This document shows, piece by piece, positions 1-8,338 of a stretch of 64,000 bases of DNA (the stretch's first letter is position 1; each line of letters opens with the position of its first letter). Origin of the DNA: Spirochaetaceae bacterium. Its GTDB lineage: Bacteria; Spirochaetota; Spirochaetia; SZUA-6; Bin103. Position numbers and translations under genes: made by a program. Location: the NCBI GenBank assembly GCA_028820215.1, contig JAPPKD010000160.1, positions 106,635 through 170,634 of the forward strand, written 5' to 3'. Under the pieces are notes generated by a model. It ran no database searches and was not told where the DNA came from. It saw only the letters and a list, made by a program, of their open reading frames with translations.

Positions 1-128
1 GCCTTGATGCACGTGCCCTGCAGGACTGGGAACAGGGTCGCCGCGTTCCGGACCGTGCAGCTCGCGTTCTGTTGACCGTTATCGACCGCGAGCCGGAAGC
101 GGTCGCCAGGGCGATCGGTTCAGCATGA
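1..128 (+). CDS. HTH (XRE/HigA-type) antitoxin, C-terminal end only
   Basis: The reading frame enters from the left edge and ends at TGA 126-128, so only about 41 residues are present. They include [16 protein letters not shown] followed by an EPEAVARAI tail, the typical end of the HTH antitoxins paired with HigB/RelE toxins, where the WEQG segment follows the recognition helix. The toxin and the start codon would lie outside the window. Its stop is three bases from the stop of the convergent ribbon-helix-helix gene. Family assignment is from the motif alone. Confidence 0.65.
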   Translation, partial: LDARALQDWEQGRRVPDRAARVLLTVIDREPEAVARAIGSA

Positions 129-131
129 ACA

Positions 132-398
132 TCACGCCTGCGAGGCTTCCGCGAAGTGGCTGTCGTGATTGCTGGAGAGGTCGCCGCGTCCGGAGCTGAT
201 CGCACCCGCCGCGGCTGCCGCTCGTCCAAAGCGTGCCGAGTTGCCGGTTTCGGGTGACGCCTCGAGATAGCTCGACACGGCGCGCCGGATCAGCTCCGCC
301 ACCGAGATCTGCTCGCGATCTGCCGCTTGGCGAACGCGCCTCGCCATTGCTTCCGGCAACCGTACCTGCATCCGAACCAATCGTCGACGCGCGATCAT
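132..398 (-). CDS. Ribbon-helix-helix (CopG-type) antitoxin, apparently orphan
   Basis: This 88-residue protein has a basic N terminus, the RHH pattern MQVRLPEAMARRVRQAA with a following helix (VAELIRRAVSSYL), and a C-terminal tail SSGRGDLSSNHDSHFAEA. That tail is characteristic of RHH antitoxins that neutralise PIN-domain (VapC) toxins. Position 398 (MIARRR) is the first ATG; an internal ATG at residue 10 (MQVRLPE) is also plausible. The place where a cotranscribed toxin should follow is occupied by the convergent HTH gene, so no partner is visible. It is transcribed divergently from the aminotransferase-like gene, with only 42 bp between the starts. Confidence 0.7.
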   Translation of the reverse strand: MIARRRLVRMQVRLPEAMARRVRQAADREQISVAELIRRAVSSYLEASPETGNSARFGRAAAAAGAISSGRGDLSSNHDSHFAEASQA

Positions 399-440
399 GC
401 TATAGGATGCCGCACCCCCACAGAGAGTGAAAAGGAACGC

Positions 441-1559
441 ATGGGAATCTACGAGGAACTGGGCGTTCGCCCGCTGATCAACGCCGCCGGCACCGTGACC
501 AACTACGGCGGCTCGGTGATGGATCCCGAGATCTTCGCAGTCATGAGGGAGGCCAACCGCGAGTTCTGCAGGCTGGAGGACCTGCACCCCGCCGTCGGCC
601 GGCGCATCGCCGGCCTGCTGGACGTGGAGGCGGCGTACGTGACCTCCAGCGCCGCGGCCGGGCTGCTGGTGACGGCGGCGGCCTGCATCGCCGGCACCGA
701 TCCCGAGCGGATCACGCAGCTTCCCGACACCACCGGCATGAAGTCGGAGGTGGTCGTCCAGCAGATCCACCGCCTGGCCTACGACCAGGCGCTGCGGCTG
801 GCCGGCGCCACCTTCGTGGAGGTCCCGGACGGGGGCGCACCGCCCACCGACGCGCTGCGGGAGGCGGTCGGCCCGGACACGGCCGCGATCCTGTGCATGG
901 CCCACCGGCTGGGCGACCCCGCGTCGGTACCGCTCGCGGACCTGGTGGGCATCGCCCAGGGGGCCGGCGTGCCGCTGATCGTCGATGCCGCCTCCGAGTG
1001 CCCGCCGCTGTCGACCCTGACGCGCTTCTGGAAGGCCGGCGCCGACCTGACCATCTTCAGCGGCGGCAAGAGCATCATGGGGCCGCAGTCGACCGGGCTG
1101 GTGGTCGGCCGGCAGGACCTGATCGACGCCTGCATGGCCAACGGCAACCCGTTCGCGACCGTCGGCCGGCCGGCCAAGGTGAGCCGCGAGGAGATCATCG
1201 GCTTCCTGAAGGCCCTGGAGCTCTACCTGGCGCGCGACCACGACGCCGACCGCGCCCGCTGGACGGCGCAGATCGGCCACGTCGAGCAGGCGCTCTCCGG
1301 CGCCGGCCACCCGGTCGCGCTGGAGCGCATGGAGAAGGGGGACACCTACACCGTGCCGATGCTCGCGGTGCGCACGCTGCCGGACGCCGGGTTCACCGCC
1401 GGGCAGCTTTCCCAGGCGCTGATGGACGGCGATCCGCGGGTGGTGGTGGCCCAGCACTTCATCGGCGACGGCGTCGTCGTCAACCCGCACATGCTGAAGC
1501 CCGGCCAGGAACGCATCGTCGCCGAGCGCTGCCTGCAGGTGCTGGCGGAGCTCGCCTGA
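441..1559 (+). CDS. SelA/aminotransferase class V-like PLP-dependent enzyme
   Basis: A 372-residue fold-type I PLP enzyme related to the SelA/D-glucosaminate-6-phosphate ammonia-lyase branch of the class V aminotransferases. The motif FSGGKSIMGPQSTG places the Schiff-base lysine at about residue 210, and IVDAASE upstream supplies the aspartate expected to pair with the PLP ring nitrogen. The N terminus (YEELGVRPLINAAGTVT) is typical of this group. ATG 441 is preferred because AAAGGA lies just upstream; the frame is open further upstream but that part runs through the regulatory region. The substrate is unknown. The following glycosidase-like gene, 50 bp downstream, suggests amino-sugar or sugar-acid catabolism (inference). 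Confidence 0.75.
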   Translation: MGIYEELGVRPLINAAGTVTNYGGSVMDPEIFAVMREANREFCRLEDLHPAVGRRIAGLLDVEAAYVTSSAAAGLLVTAAACIAGTDPERITQLPDTTGMKSEVVVQQIHRLAYDQALRLAGATFVEVPDGGAPPTDALREAVGPDTAAILCMAHRLGDPASVPLADLVGIAQGAGVPLIVDAASECPPLSTLTRFWKAGADLTIFSGGKSIMGPQSTGLVVGRQDLIDACMANGNPFATVGRPAKVSREEIIGFLKALELYLARDHDADRARWTAQIGHVEQALSGAGHPVALERMEKGDTYTVPMLAVRTLPDAGFTAGQLSQALMDGDPRVVVAQHFIGDGVVVNPHMLKPGQERIVAERCLQVLAELA

Positions 1560-1609
1560 CCCGCCGAGCAGCTTGACAGCGCCTACGGGCTCGCCCAGCG
1601 TAGCCCGCT

Positions 1610-3337
1610 ATGGGTCAGGCCGTGGTGTTCAGCGACTTCAGCAAGGCGTCCCCTGCCGGCGCCATCTCCCCGCATGCGCGCCCCGGCTACTGGCGCGTCT
1701 GCGACTACACCAGCGGCGACCTCGAAGGCAGGCTGCTCTACGCTGCGGACGCGGGCGACACGCCGAACCTCACGCTGCCGCTGAACCTGCGGGGGTGGCA
1801 CCGGGTGACGATCGGCGTGTGGGGCGACTGCTTCAGCCTGCACCACACCTACGCCCCGTCCGGCAACCGGGTCAGGCTGAGCGGCGACCCCTGCTTCCGC
1901 GCCTTCGAGCGCGACCGGACGCCGCCGTCCGACAGCATCAGCATCGAGGACTTCGAGGTCGCCTGCGCCGACCTGACCGGCCAGGACCTGGTCATCGCGC
2001 CGCCCAGGCGGCACAGCGGCGCCGCCACCGCGCTGGCCTACGTGCGCTGTGAGCCGCTCTCGGACCGCGAGGTGGAGGAGCTGCAGGCGGACCGGCAGCA
2101 TGGCGATCACCGCCGGCTGATCGCCTACAACGACGGCGTGGGCTTCGTCACGTCGGGCCGGTTCCGCGACCGGCAGGATATCCGGGAGCTGGTGGAGCCG
2201 TACCGCCACTCCGACGTGGAGAGCCTCTACTGGGGCGTCATCGGCACGGCCACGACCTTCCCGGTCACCAAGGGCAGGATGCTCGCCGGCCACGACGGCC
2301 CGGCCATGGGCGTGCAGGGTCACGAGTCGTTCGAGACGCTCAACCGGCGCGGCGTCAACACGCTGACGACCGCCATGGAATACGCGCAGGGGATGGGACA
2401 GCAATTCCATGTCTACCAGCGCATGGGCGCGTGGGCGATGCCCTTCCCGCACGAGTCGCCGACCAGCACACTCTGCCTGGAGCACCCGGAGTGGCGGTGC
2501 GTGAGCCGCGCCGGGATCGCGACCAGCAGCCTGAGCTATGCATTCCCGGAGGTGCGCCGCCACCAGGTCGAGTTCCTGGCCGAGCTCGCCTCCTGGGGGG
2601 CCGACGGCATCGACCTCAATTTCCTGCGCGGACCGCCGTTCGTCGGTTACGAGGAGCCGCTGGTGAGCGGCTTCCTGCAGGAGTACGGGGAAGACCCCCG
2701 TACCCTCGACGAGTGGGACGAGCGCTGGCTGCGCTACCGATTCCGCGCCTTGACGGCGTTCGTGCGCGAGCTGCGCGCGGAGCTCGACTCGGTCGGCAGG
2801 AAGGCGGGCCGGCGGATCGCCCTGTCGGCCGACACCTTCGCGCTGTCGGCCGGCAACCTCTACTACGGCCTGGACGTGGCGGCGTGGGTGGCCGAAGGGC
2901 TGGTCGACCGCCTGCACCCGTGGGGGAAGATCCGCGGGCAGCCGGCGGTCGACATGGCCCACTACCGGGAGCTGGTGGACGGGTCGCCGGTCGAGCTCTG
3001 GCCGCACCTGCGGGTGTGGGACGACGGCACCGACGCGGCCTACGACGCGTACCGCACGGAAGCCCTGTCGCTGTACGACGCGGGCGCGGCGGGCTTGGCC
3101 ATCTGGGACGCGTGCAACCTCGACGGCAAGAGCGTGAAGGGCCCGCTGCAGCGCCGGCTCGGGCACGTCGACGAGCTGCGCGGGGCGCTCGCCGGACCGC
3201 GGCGCCGGGAGCTGAAGCTCAGGGCGATCGACACGCTCGGCCACGAGCACCTGGGCGTGGTCTGCATCCCGGAGACCCACCCGGAGCGGATCATGCCGGA
3301 CGGCTACCCCAAGCACCAGTACATGTGGCACGGCTGA
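1610..3337 (+). CDS. TIM-barrel glycoside-hydrolase-like protein (family unassigned)
   Basis: A 575-residue cytoplasmic protein; no signal peptide is visible. The N-terminal ~170 residues look like a beta-rich domain. The rest has an alternating strand/helix pattern and the segment GADGIDLNFLRGP near residues 330-340, which resembles the strand carrying catalytic or metal-binding acids in GHL10/DUF187-like barrels. Later motifs (LSADTFALS, LHPWGKI, GAAGLAIWDACN) also fit a barrel. A second, divergent protein at 10515-12086 has a comparable DGIELDF segment. It lies between the PLP enzyme and the importer, suggesting action on an imported oligosaccharide. The specific reaction is not recognisable. 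Confidence 0.55.
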   Translation: MGQAVVFSDFSKASPAGAISPHARPGYWRVCDYTSGDLEGRLLYAADAGDTPNLTLPLNLRGWHRVTIGVWGDCFSLHHTYAPSGNRVRLSGDPCFRAFERDRTPPSDSISIEDFEVACADLTGQDLVIAPPRRHSGAATALAYVRCEPLSDREVEELQADRQHGDHRRLIAYNDGVGFVTSGRFRDRQDIRELVEPYRHSDVESLYWGVIGTATTFPVTKGRMLAGHDGPAMGVQGHESFETLNRRGVNTLTTAMEYAQGMGQQFHVYQRMGAWAMPFPHESPTSTLCLEHPEWRCVSRAGIATSSLSYAFPEVRRHQVEFLAELASWGADGIDLNFLRGPPFVGYEEPLVSGFLQEYGEDPRTLDEWDERWLRYRFRALTAFVRELRAELDSVGRKAGRRIALSADTFALSAGNLYYGLDVAAWVAEGLVDRLHPWGKIRGQPAVDMAHYRELVDGSPVELWPHLRVWDDGTDAAYDAYRTEALSLYDAGAAGLAIWDACNLDGKSVKGPLQRRLGHVDELRGALAGPRRRELKLRAIDTLGHEHLGVVCIPETHPERIMPDGYPKHQYMWHG

Positions 3338-3339
3338 AA

Positions 3340-3379
3340 GCCGGCAACCTTGCCGGCCCGCCGCGCTTGACCGGCGCGG
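3340..3379 (+). terminator. Two adjacent inverted repeats after the glycosidase-like gene
   Basis: Two strong GC stems begin 3 bp after the stop codon. The first has arms GCCGGCAA/TTGCCGGC (3340-3357) and the second CCGCGC/GCGCGG (3361-3379). There is no T tract, so intrinsic termination is uncertain. They may instead stabilise the mRNA 3' end or separate this gene from the importer operon 130 bp downstream. Confidence 0.3.
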
Positions 3380-3508
3380 GGCGCCGTGGAACGATCCGCG
3401 GATGGTGATTGCGATTGCACTGAACGTGGAGTCGTACGAGCCACCGCTGCGCGCGCCGGCCGATCGCCCGCCTGATCCGGGACGCGCGCACTGACCGGCG
3501 GGGCGGCC

Positions 3509-4507
3509 ATGCGAGCATCCAAGGCTCTCGACCCTGCCGCCCGACGCGACCCTGCCGCCCCGGTCACCGAAGAACGGACGCGCACGCGGATGTCCGTGCA
3601 GCGCGCGCTCACCCTGATCTGGCGGCAGCGCGCGCTCTACCTGCTGCTGCTGCCGGCCGTCGTGCTCACGTTCGTGTTCCGCTACATCCCCGTCTACGGG
3701 CTCACGCTGGCGTTCAAGGACTACAGCACCACCCTCGGCCCCTTCCGCAGCCCTTTCACGGACCCCATCTTCTACAACTTCTTCTTCTTCCAGGACCCGG
3801 AGTTCTGGTACGTGCTGCGCAATACGGTCCGCATCTCGGTGGCCAAGTTCCTGGCCGCCTGGCCGATGCCGATCGTCCTGGCGCTGCTGCTCAACGAGGT
3901 GCGCCACCGCTCCTTCAAGCGCACGATCCAGACCGTCGCGTACCTCCCCCACTTCCTGTCGTGGGTGATCCTGGCGCGGATCATCTACGACCTGCTGTCC
4001 TGGGAGGCCACCAGCCCCTTCAACCAGATCCGCGCCGTGCTCGGCCTGGACCCGGTGGCGCTGATGGGGGACAAGTCGGCCTTCATCCCGATCCTGGTGG
4101 TGAGCAACATCTTCAAGGAGGTGGGCTGGGGCACGATCATCTACCTGGCGGCGATCACCCGCATCGATCCCGAGCTGTACGAGGCGGCGCTGGCCGACGG
4201 CGCCGGCCGTTGGGCGCAGCTCTGGCACGTCACCCTGCCGGGGATGCTGCCCATCATCGCCATCCTGCTGGTGCTCGGCATCCCCGGCATCCTGTCGGCC
4301 GGGTTCGACCAGATCTACAACCTGATGAACCCGACCATCGCGGAGATGGCCTACGTCACCGACTACTACGTCCTGCGCGTCGGGCTGATCCAGGGCAACT
4401 ACGCGTTCGCCGCCGCCATGGGTCTGGTGTTCAGCGTGATCGCCCTGGCGCTGGTGCTGACCGCCAACTTCATCTCCAAGCGGTCCGCCGGGACCGGCAT
4501 CTGGTGA
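3509..4507 (+). CDS. Carbohydrate ABC importer permease, LplB type
   Basis: A 332-residue inner-membrane permease of the LplB/polygalacturonan-importer class. Six membrane spans are apparent, the first at about residues 42-60. The MalF-type EAA loop EAALADGAGRWAQLWHVTLP (near residue 225) docks on an ATPase. The motif GLTLAFKDY near the first periplasmic loop is typical of the family. It is followed 19 bp later by the partner permease and then by the binding protein, the usual LplB-LplC-LipO order. An alternative start is ATG 3590 (MSVQRAL). No ATP-binding subunit is encoded nearby. Confidence 0.85.
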   Translation: MRASKALDPAARRDPAAPVTEERTRTRMSVQRALTLIWRQRALYLLLLPAVVLTFVFRYIPVYGLTLAFKDYSTTLGPFRSPFTDPIFYNFFFFQDPEFWYVLRNTVRISVAKFLAAWPMPIVLALLLNEVRHRSFKRTIQTVAYLPHFLSWVILARIIYDLLSWEATSPFNQIRAVLGLDPVALMGDKSAFIPILVVSNIFKEVGWGTIIYLAAITRIDPELYEAALADGAGRWAQLWHVTLPGMLPIIAILLVLGIPGILSAGFDQIYNLMNPTIAEMAYVTDYYVLRVGLIQGNYAFAAAMGLVFSVIALALVLTANFISKRSAGTGIW

Positions 4508-4526
4508 GCGGCGGGAAACCGGGCAC

Positions 4527-5426
4527 GTGCACTACCGGCGTACGCCTTCCGAGACGCTCTTCCGGGCCGGCAACTACGCCTTCCTGGCGTTCCTGGGGGC
4601 CGCGACCTTCTATCCGTTCTGGTACCTGGTGGTGAACTCGCTCTCAGACCCCGTGGCGGGGGTGGACGCGATGCTCTGGCCGAAGCAGTTCTACTGGGCC
4701 AACTACTGGATCGTCGCCGACACGCCCGGGGTGTGGCGGGCGCTGGGCATCACGGTGCTGCGGGTGGCCACCGGCGTTCCGCTGATGCTGGTGGTGACCG
4801 GCACGGCGGCCTTCGCCCTGACGCGCAGGGAGCTGTTGGGCCGCAAGATCATCATCCTGTTCTTCTTCCTGTCGATCTTCTTCGAGGTCGGGCTGATCCC
4901 GTACTACATGGTGCTGCGGGCGTTCGGGCTGCTCAACACGTTCTGGGTCTACATCATCCCGGCCGGGTTCTCGGTCTGGACCATGATCGTGATGAAGACC
5001 TCCTTTCAGGGACTCCCGGAAGGCCTCACGGAGGCGGCGCGGATGGACGGCGCCGGCTACCCGACGATCTTCTTCAGGATCGTCGTGCCGCTGTCGATCC
5101 CGATGTTCGCGGTGCTGGGCCTGTTCAGCGCCGTCACCCACTGGAACGACTATTTCACGGGCGAGTTTTTCGTCAACACCGAGCCCAGGCTGTGGCCGCT
5201 GCAGACGTTCCTGCGCGTGTCGCGGCAGAACGCGATCGACATCCTCAAGGGGGTCATCCTCGACTACTCGAACATGAGCCCGCTGGAGGAGGAGGCGTCG
5301 CGCCTGACGCAGCGGTCGCTGGACATGGCGTTCACGGTGTTCGCGATGGTGCCGATCCTGCTGGTGTATCCGTGGCTGCAGCGCTACTTCGTGAAGGGAG
5401 TGTTGATCGGATCGATCAAGGAATGA
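4527..5426 (+). CDS. Carbohydrate ABC importer permease, LplC/YtcP type
   Basis: A 299-residue MalG-type permease with six predicted spans. The EAA loop TEAARMDGAGYPTIFFRIVVPLS is followed by a conserved THWNDYF segment, and the protein ends in the family-typical GVLIGSIKE tail. Translation probably starts at GTG 4527 (MHYRR), as no ATG fits. The gene is coupled to LplB upstream and to the solute-binding protein 86 bp downstream. Together they should form one importer for an oligosaccharide or sugar acid. The cargo cannot be read from sequence. Confidence 0.85.
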   Translation: MHYRRTPSETLFRAGNYAFLAFLGAATFYPFWYLVVNSLSDPVAGVDAMLWPKQFYWANYWIVADTPGVWRALGITVLRVATGVPLMLVVTGTAAFALTRRELLGRKIIILFFFLSIFFEVGLIPYYMVLRAFGLLNTFWVYIIPAGFSVWTMIVMKTSFQGLPEGLTEAARMDGAGYPTIFFRIVVPLSIPMFAVLGLFSAVTHWNDYFTGEFFVNTEPRLWPLQTFLRVSRQNAIDILKGVILDYSNMSPLEEEASRLTQRSLDMAFTVFAMVPILLVYPWLQRYFVKGVLIGSIKE

Positions 5427-5512
5427 ACGAGAACGGGAGGTGTTTGGGAACTCAGGACCGTGATCTTCGCTGCTGCCGAGTGCAGCACTTGACACTTTGG
5501 AGGAGGCTTTCG

Positions 5513-7297
5513 ATGAAAAAGCTATCGATCGTGCTGGTGGTGCTCCTGCTGGGAGCGTCCATCGGCGTCGCCGAGGATCCCATCTGGATCTGGGGCATGG
5601 GCTCGCGTCCCGCGGACGGGCCGTTCAGCGATCCGGACGGAACGTTCGAGGAAATAGGCAACCAGTGGGTCCAGGAGATGTTCGGCATTCCCGGCATTCG
5701 CGCCGAGGGTTCGGGCAACCTGGAGGCGCTGCGCGCCCTGGTCGCCTCCGGCGACGTGCCGGACGTCATCGCCAGGGTGGGCTTCAACGCGGAGTCCGTA
5801 CGGCTGCTCACCGACCTGGCCAAGGACGGGCGGCTGCACGCGCTGGACAAGTACTTCGACGACCCGGAGAACTACCCCGTCTTCGCTTCGGCCGACAAGG
5901 GTCACCTGCGCGCGTACCGGCTCGAAGGGACGCTGTACGCCGTCCCCTCCTGGGTCTGGCGGATCAGGGCGGACGATCCGTTCTCGGCCCATCCGCACTG
6001 GATGATGCGGCTGGACGCCTACGAGAAGTACGGCTACGCCACGACCTATGACGAGCTCCACGAGCTCCTGATGAATCTCAAGAACGACGACTTCACCACG
6101 CTCGACGGGAGCCCGCGCATTCCGTTCGGCCTGATGACCGACGCCAACATGCGCTGGCCGAAGATGGTCATCAACCAGGGCGGCGGCGCCGGCTGGGAGG
6201 TCGACGGCGAGAAGCGGCTCATGCCGCAGTGGGCCTCGGAAGAGCTCTACCACCAGTTGAAGTTCTTCAACATGCTGTGGCGGGACGGCCTGATGAGCCC
6301 CGGCGCCTTCCTGGATCCGGGCGCGTTCGAAGGCGACCTGGCGGCCGGCCAGTACTCGGTCATGGCCGGACACGGCGGCTACTCGGGCGCCGGCTACCGC
6401 GATCACCTCACCGCACGGGTCGACCAGCTCGGCCCCGACCACGAGGACGTGAAGGCGTACCAGGCGCAGGCGATCATCATGATGCTGCCTCCGATCACGG
6501 ACAATCCGGGCCGCTATACCAACAACCAGTCGAGCTTCAACCTGATCATGGCGAACAACCCGTACCCGGACGAGACCATGAAGCTGCTGGACTGGATGTT
6601 CAGTGACGAAGGCGTGATCTCGACGTTCGTGCACGTCGGCCAGGTGGGCGTGGACTGGGAGCCGGCGCCGCCGCCGCTCTACTGGACCAGTCTGCCGGAC
6701 GGGTTTCACGGCCCGAGCGAGCCGGGCACGCAGCACAAGCGGGTCAACAACCTCTGGGAGTCCGGCTACACCGATCCGGAGACGGGCGAGAAGGCCGGCC
6801 GCTTTCCGAAGCTGTTCCCGCTGGCGGCACCCGCCTATGCGTCATGGGTCGAACGGCTGAATTTCGAGAACATGGAGCACAACCGCAACCACTACGGGAT
6901 GCTCATACCCTCCGAGCCCTACGACTCCGGCGTGCCGGGCGGCGTGGAGTGGGGTCAGCCGTACGCCGAGGCGCTGGCGGCGTTCGCCAGCCCGATCCCG
7001 TCCTACGCCCAGGTCGCCGAGGTGCTGCCGCCGCTGGAGGCGACGGCGCTGGCGTCCGCGGAGCAGAAGTACAACACGGGGCTGGTGACGGTCCTGACCG
7101 CGGGCAGCGAGGAGGACTTCCAGTCCGCCTACGACGACATGATCGCGTCGCTGATCGACACCGCGCGCTGGAAGCGGATCTACGAGGACCGCACCGAGCG
7201 GTGGGTCGCATGGCTCGAGTCCAACGGCATCGACGACCGCGCCGAGCTCAAGTCCGTGACGCCGATCGCCGCGTGGAAGGAGGTCATGGGCTGGTAG
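5513..7297 (+). CDS. Extracellular solute-binding protein (LipO/YtcQ-like)
   Basis: A 594-residue periplasmic binding protein. ATG 5513 is preceded by a strong ribosome-binding site (GGAGGAGG). Residues 1-20 form a Sec signal peptide with an AxA-like site before EDP and no lipobox cysteine, so the mature protein should be soluble rather than lipid-anchored. The region with LRALVASGDVPDVIAR is the substrate-binding fold typical of large family-1 binding proteins, and the length fits the LipO/YtcQ class. It ends just before a strong terminator, closing the importer operon. The ligand is presumably a carbohydrate released or used by the neighbouring enzymes (inference). Confidence 0.85.
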   Translation: MKKLSIVLVVLLLGASIGVAEDPIWIWGMGSRPADGPFSDPDGTFEEIGNQWVQEMFGIPGIRAEGSGNLEALRALVASGDVPDVIARVGFNAESVRLLTDLAKDGRLHALDKYFDDPENYPVFASADKGHLRAYRLEGTLYAVPSWVWRIRADDPFSAHPHWMMRLDAYEKYGYATTYDELHELLMNLKNDDFTTLDGSPRIPFGLMTDANMRWPKMVINQGGGAGWEVDGEKRLMPQWASEELYHQLKFFNMLWRDGLMSPGAFLDPGAFEGDLAAGQYSVMAGHGGYSGAGYRDHLTARVDQLGPDHEDVKAYQAQAIIMMLPPITDNPGRYTNNQSSFNLIMANNPYPDETMKLLDWMFSDEGVISTFVHVGQVGVDWEPAPPPLYWTSLPDGFHGPSEPGTQHKRVNNLWESGYTDPETGEKAGRFPKLFPLAAPAYASWVERLNFENMEHNRNHYGMLIPSEPYDSGVPGGVEWGQPYAEALAAFASPIPSYAQVAEVLPPLEATALASAEQKYNTGLVTVLTAGSEEDFQSAYDDMIASLIDTARWKRIYEDRTERWVAWLESNGIDDRAELKSVTPIAAWKEVMGW

Positions 7298-7310
7298 CCC
7301 ACGTCTGACG

Positions 7311-7362
7311 GAGGCTGGCGACACGGGCCCGAGGCGGGCTCGTGCGCCGGCTCCTCTTTTTT
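7311..7362 (+). terminator. Rho-independent terminator of the importer operon
   Basis: An imperfect stem pairs GAGGCTGGCGACACGGGC (from 7311) with GCTCGTGCGCCGGCTCCTC (to 7356), followed directly by six T residues (7357-7362). It sits 14 bp after the binding-protein stop. The T tract includes the TTG that would otherwise be the earliest start of the LysR gene, which argues for the later ATG. Confidence 0.8.
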
Positions 7363-7393
7363 GGCTGTGAAAGGCAATGATGGACGCATCCCC

Positions 7394-8323
7394 ATGACCC
7401 GCAGCCGGTTCGAACTTCCGTCCATGAGCACGCTGCTCGCGTTCGAGGCGACGGCGCGGCTCGGCAGCATGACGCTCGCCGCCGAAGAACGCGCGACCTC
7501 CCACTCGGCGATCAGCCGCAACATCCGCGTGCTCGAAAAGACACTCGGGGTGGCGCTGTTCGAACGCCGGGGCCGGGGGGTCGCGTTGACGAAGAGCGGC
7601 GAGACCTACTTCGGGGCCGTCCAGTCAGGACTGGGTGCGCTGCATGACGCGAGCCAGGGGATGCGCAACCGCCAGCCCAGGCTCAACATCGGCTGCACTC
7701 TGGAGATGTCCCTGGTGGTGCTGAACCGCGTGCTCCTTGCGCTCAAGCGCTCACTCGGGGACTCGATCGCGGTGCGGATCGTGGTCTACGACTACGACCT
7801 CCTTCCCCTGTTGCTACCGTCGGGTGTCGACATCGTGTTCGAGGGCGTGGCCGGACCGCACCCGAACCGTCAGGCGGTCGCGCTGTTGCGCGAGGAGATC
7901 GTGCCAGTGGCCTCGCCCGCCTTCATGGAACGCTTCGGCAGCGTGCTCGGGGAGCATCCGAGCACGTGGCGCGACGTGCCGCGCCTGGACGTCCCCCGGA
8001 CGTCCTCCGGCTGGGCAACCTGGGACACGTGGTTTCGCGCCCATGGCTGCGCGGCTCCGCCGGCCTCGGTCGAGACCTTCGAGAACCAGGTCAACCTGCT
8101 GCCGGCCGTGGCCAACGGGGAGGGCCTCGGCATCGGCTGGAACGGCTTCGTGAGCGATTACTTCGAGAGCGGGCGCCTGGTGGCGGCGAGGGACGCCTGG
8201 CTGGCAACCGGGATCACCATGTACGGAGTGCCGACCCCGAACGGCAGCAGGAAGGACGCTTCGCGAGCGTGCCTCAACGAACTTCCCCGGATCTTCCGAG
8301 GTCTGTGCACCCACCTCGGGTAG
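7394..8323 (+). CDS. LysR-family transcriptional regulator
   Basis: A 309-residue regulator. The N-terminal winged HTH is clear: LLAFEATARLGSMTLAAEE, then TSHSAISRNIRVLEKTLGVALFERRGRGVALTKSG. The rest is a periplasmic-binding-like effector domain with a GcvA-like ending. ATG 7394 (MTRSRFELPSM) is preferred: the more upstream TTG 7361 is inside the terminator stem-loop region. It lies between the importer and the minus-strand BNR-repeat gene and could control either. The effector is unknown, although a catabolic intermediate from this island is likely. Confidence 0.85.
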   Translation: MTRSRFELPSMSTLLAFEATARLGSMTLAAEERATSHSAISRNIRVLEKTLGVALFERRGRGVALTKSGETYFGAVQSGLGALHDASQGMRNRQPRLNIGCTLEMSLVVLNRVLLALKRSLGDSIAVRIVVYDYDLLPLLLPSGVDIVFEGVAGPHPNRQAVALLREEIVPVASPAFMERFGSVLGEHPSTWRDVPRLDVPRTSSGWATWDTWFRAHGCAAPPASVETFENQVNLLPAVANGEGLGIGWNGFVSDYFESGRLVAARDAWLATGITMYGVPTPNGSRKDASRACLNELPRIFRGLCTHLG

Positions 8324-8338
8324 CGAAGCCCCTGTCCC

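Noticed and set aside
3361..3508. Promoter of the importer operon
   Set aside because: A TTG-rich stretch near 3400-3420 could hold hexamers, but no pair with acceptable spacing stands out.
1583..4228. 881-codon open frame on the minus strand
   Set aside because: It is antisense to the glycosidase-like and permease genes, has no recognisable domain, and shows the Arg/Gly/His/Pro-rich composition typical of shadow frames in GC-rich DNA.
7361..7393. TTG start for the LysR gene
   Set aside because: It falls in the T tract of the preceding terminator; ATG 7394 gives a standard N terminus.
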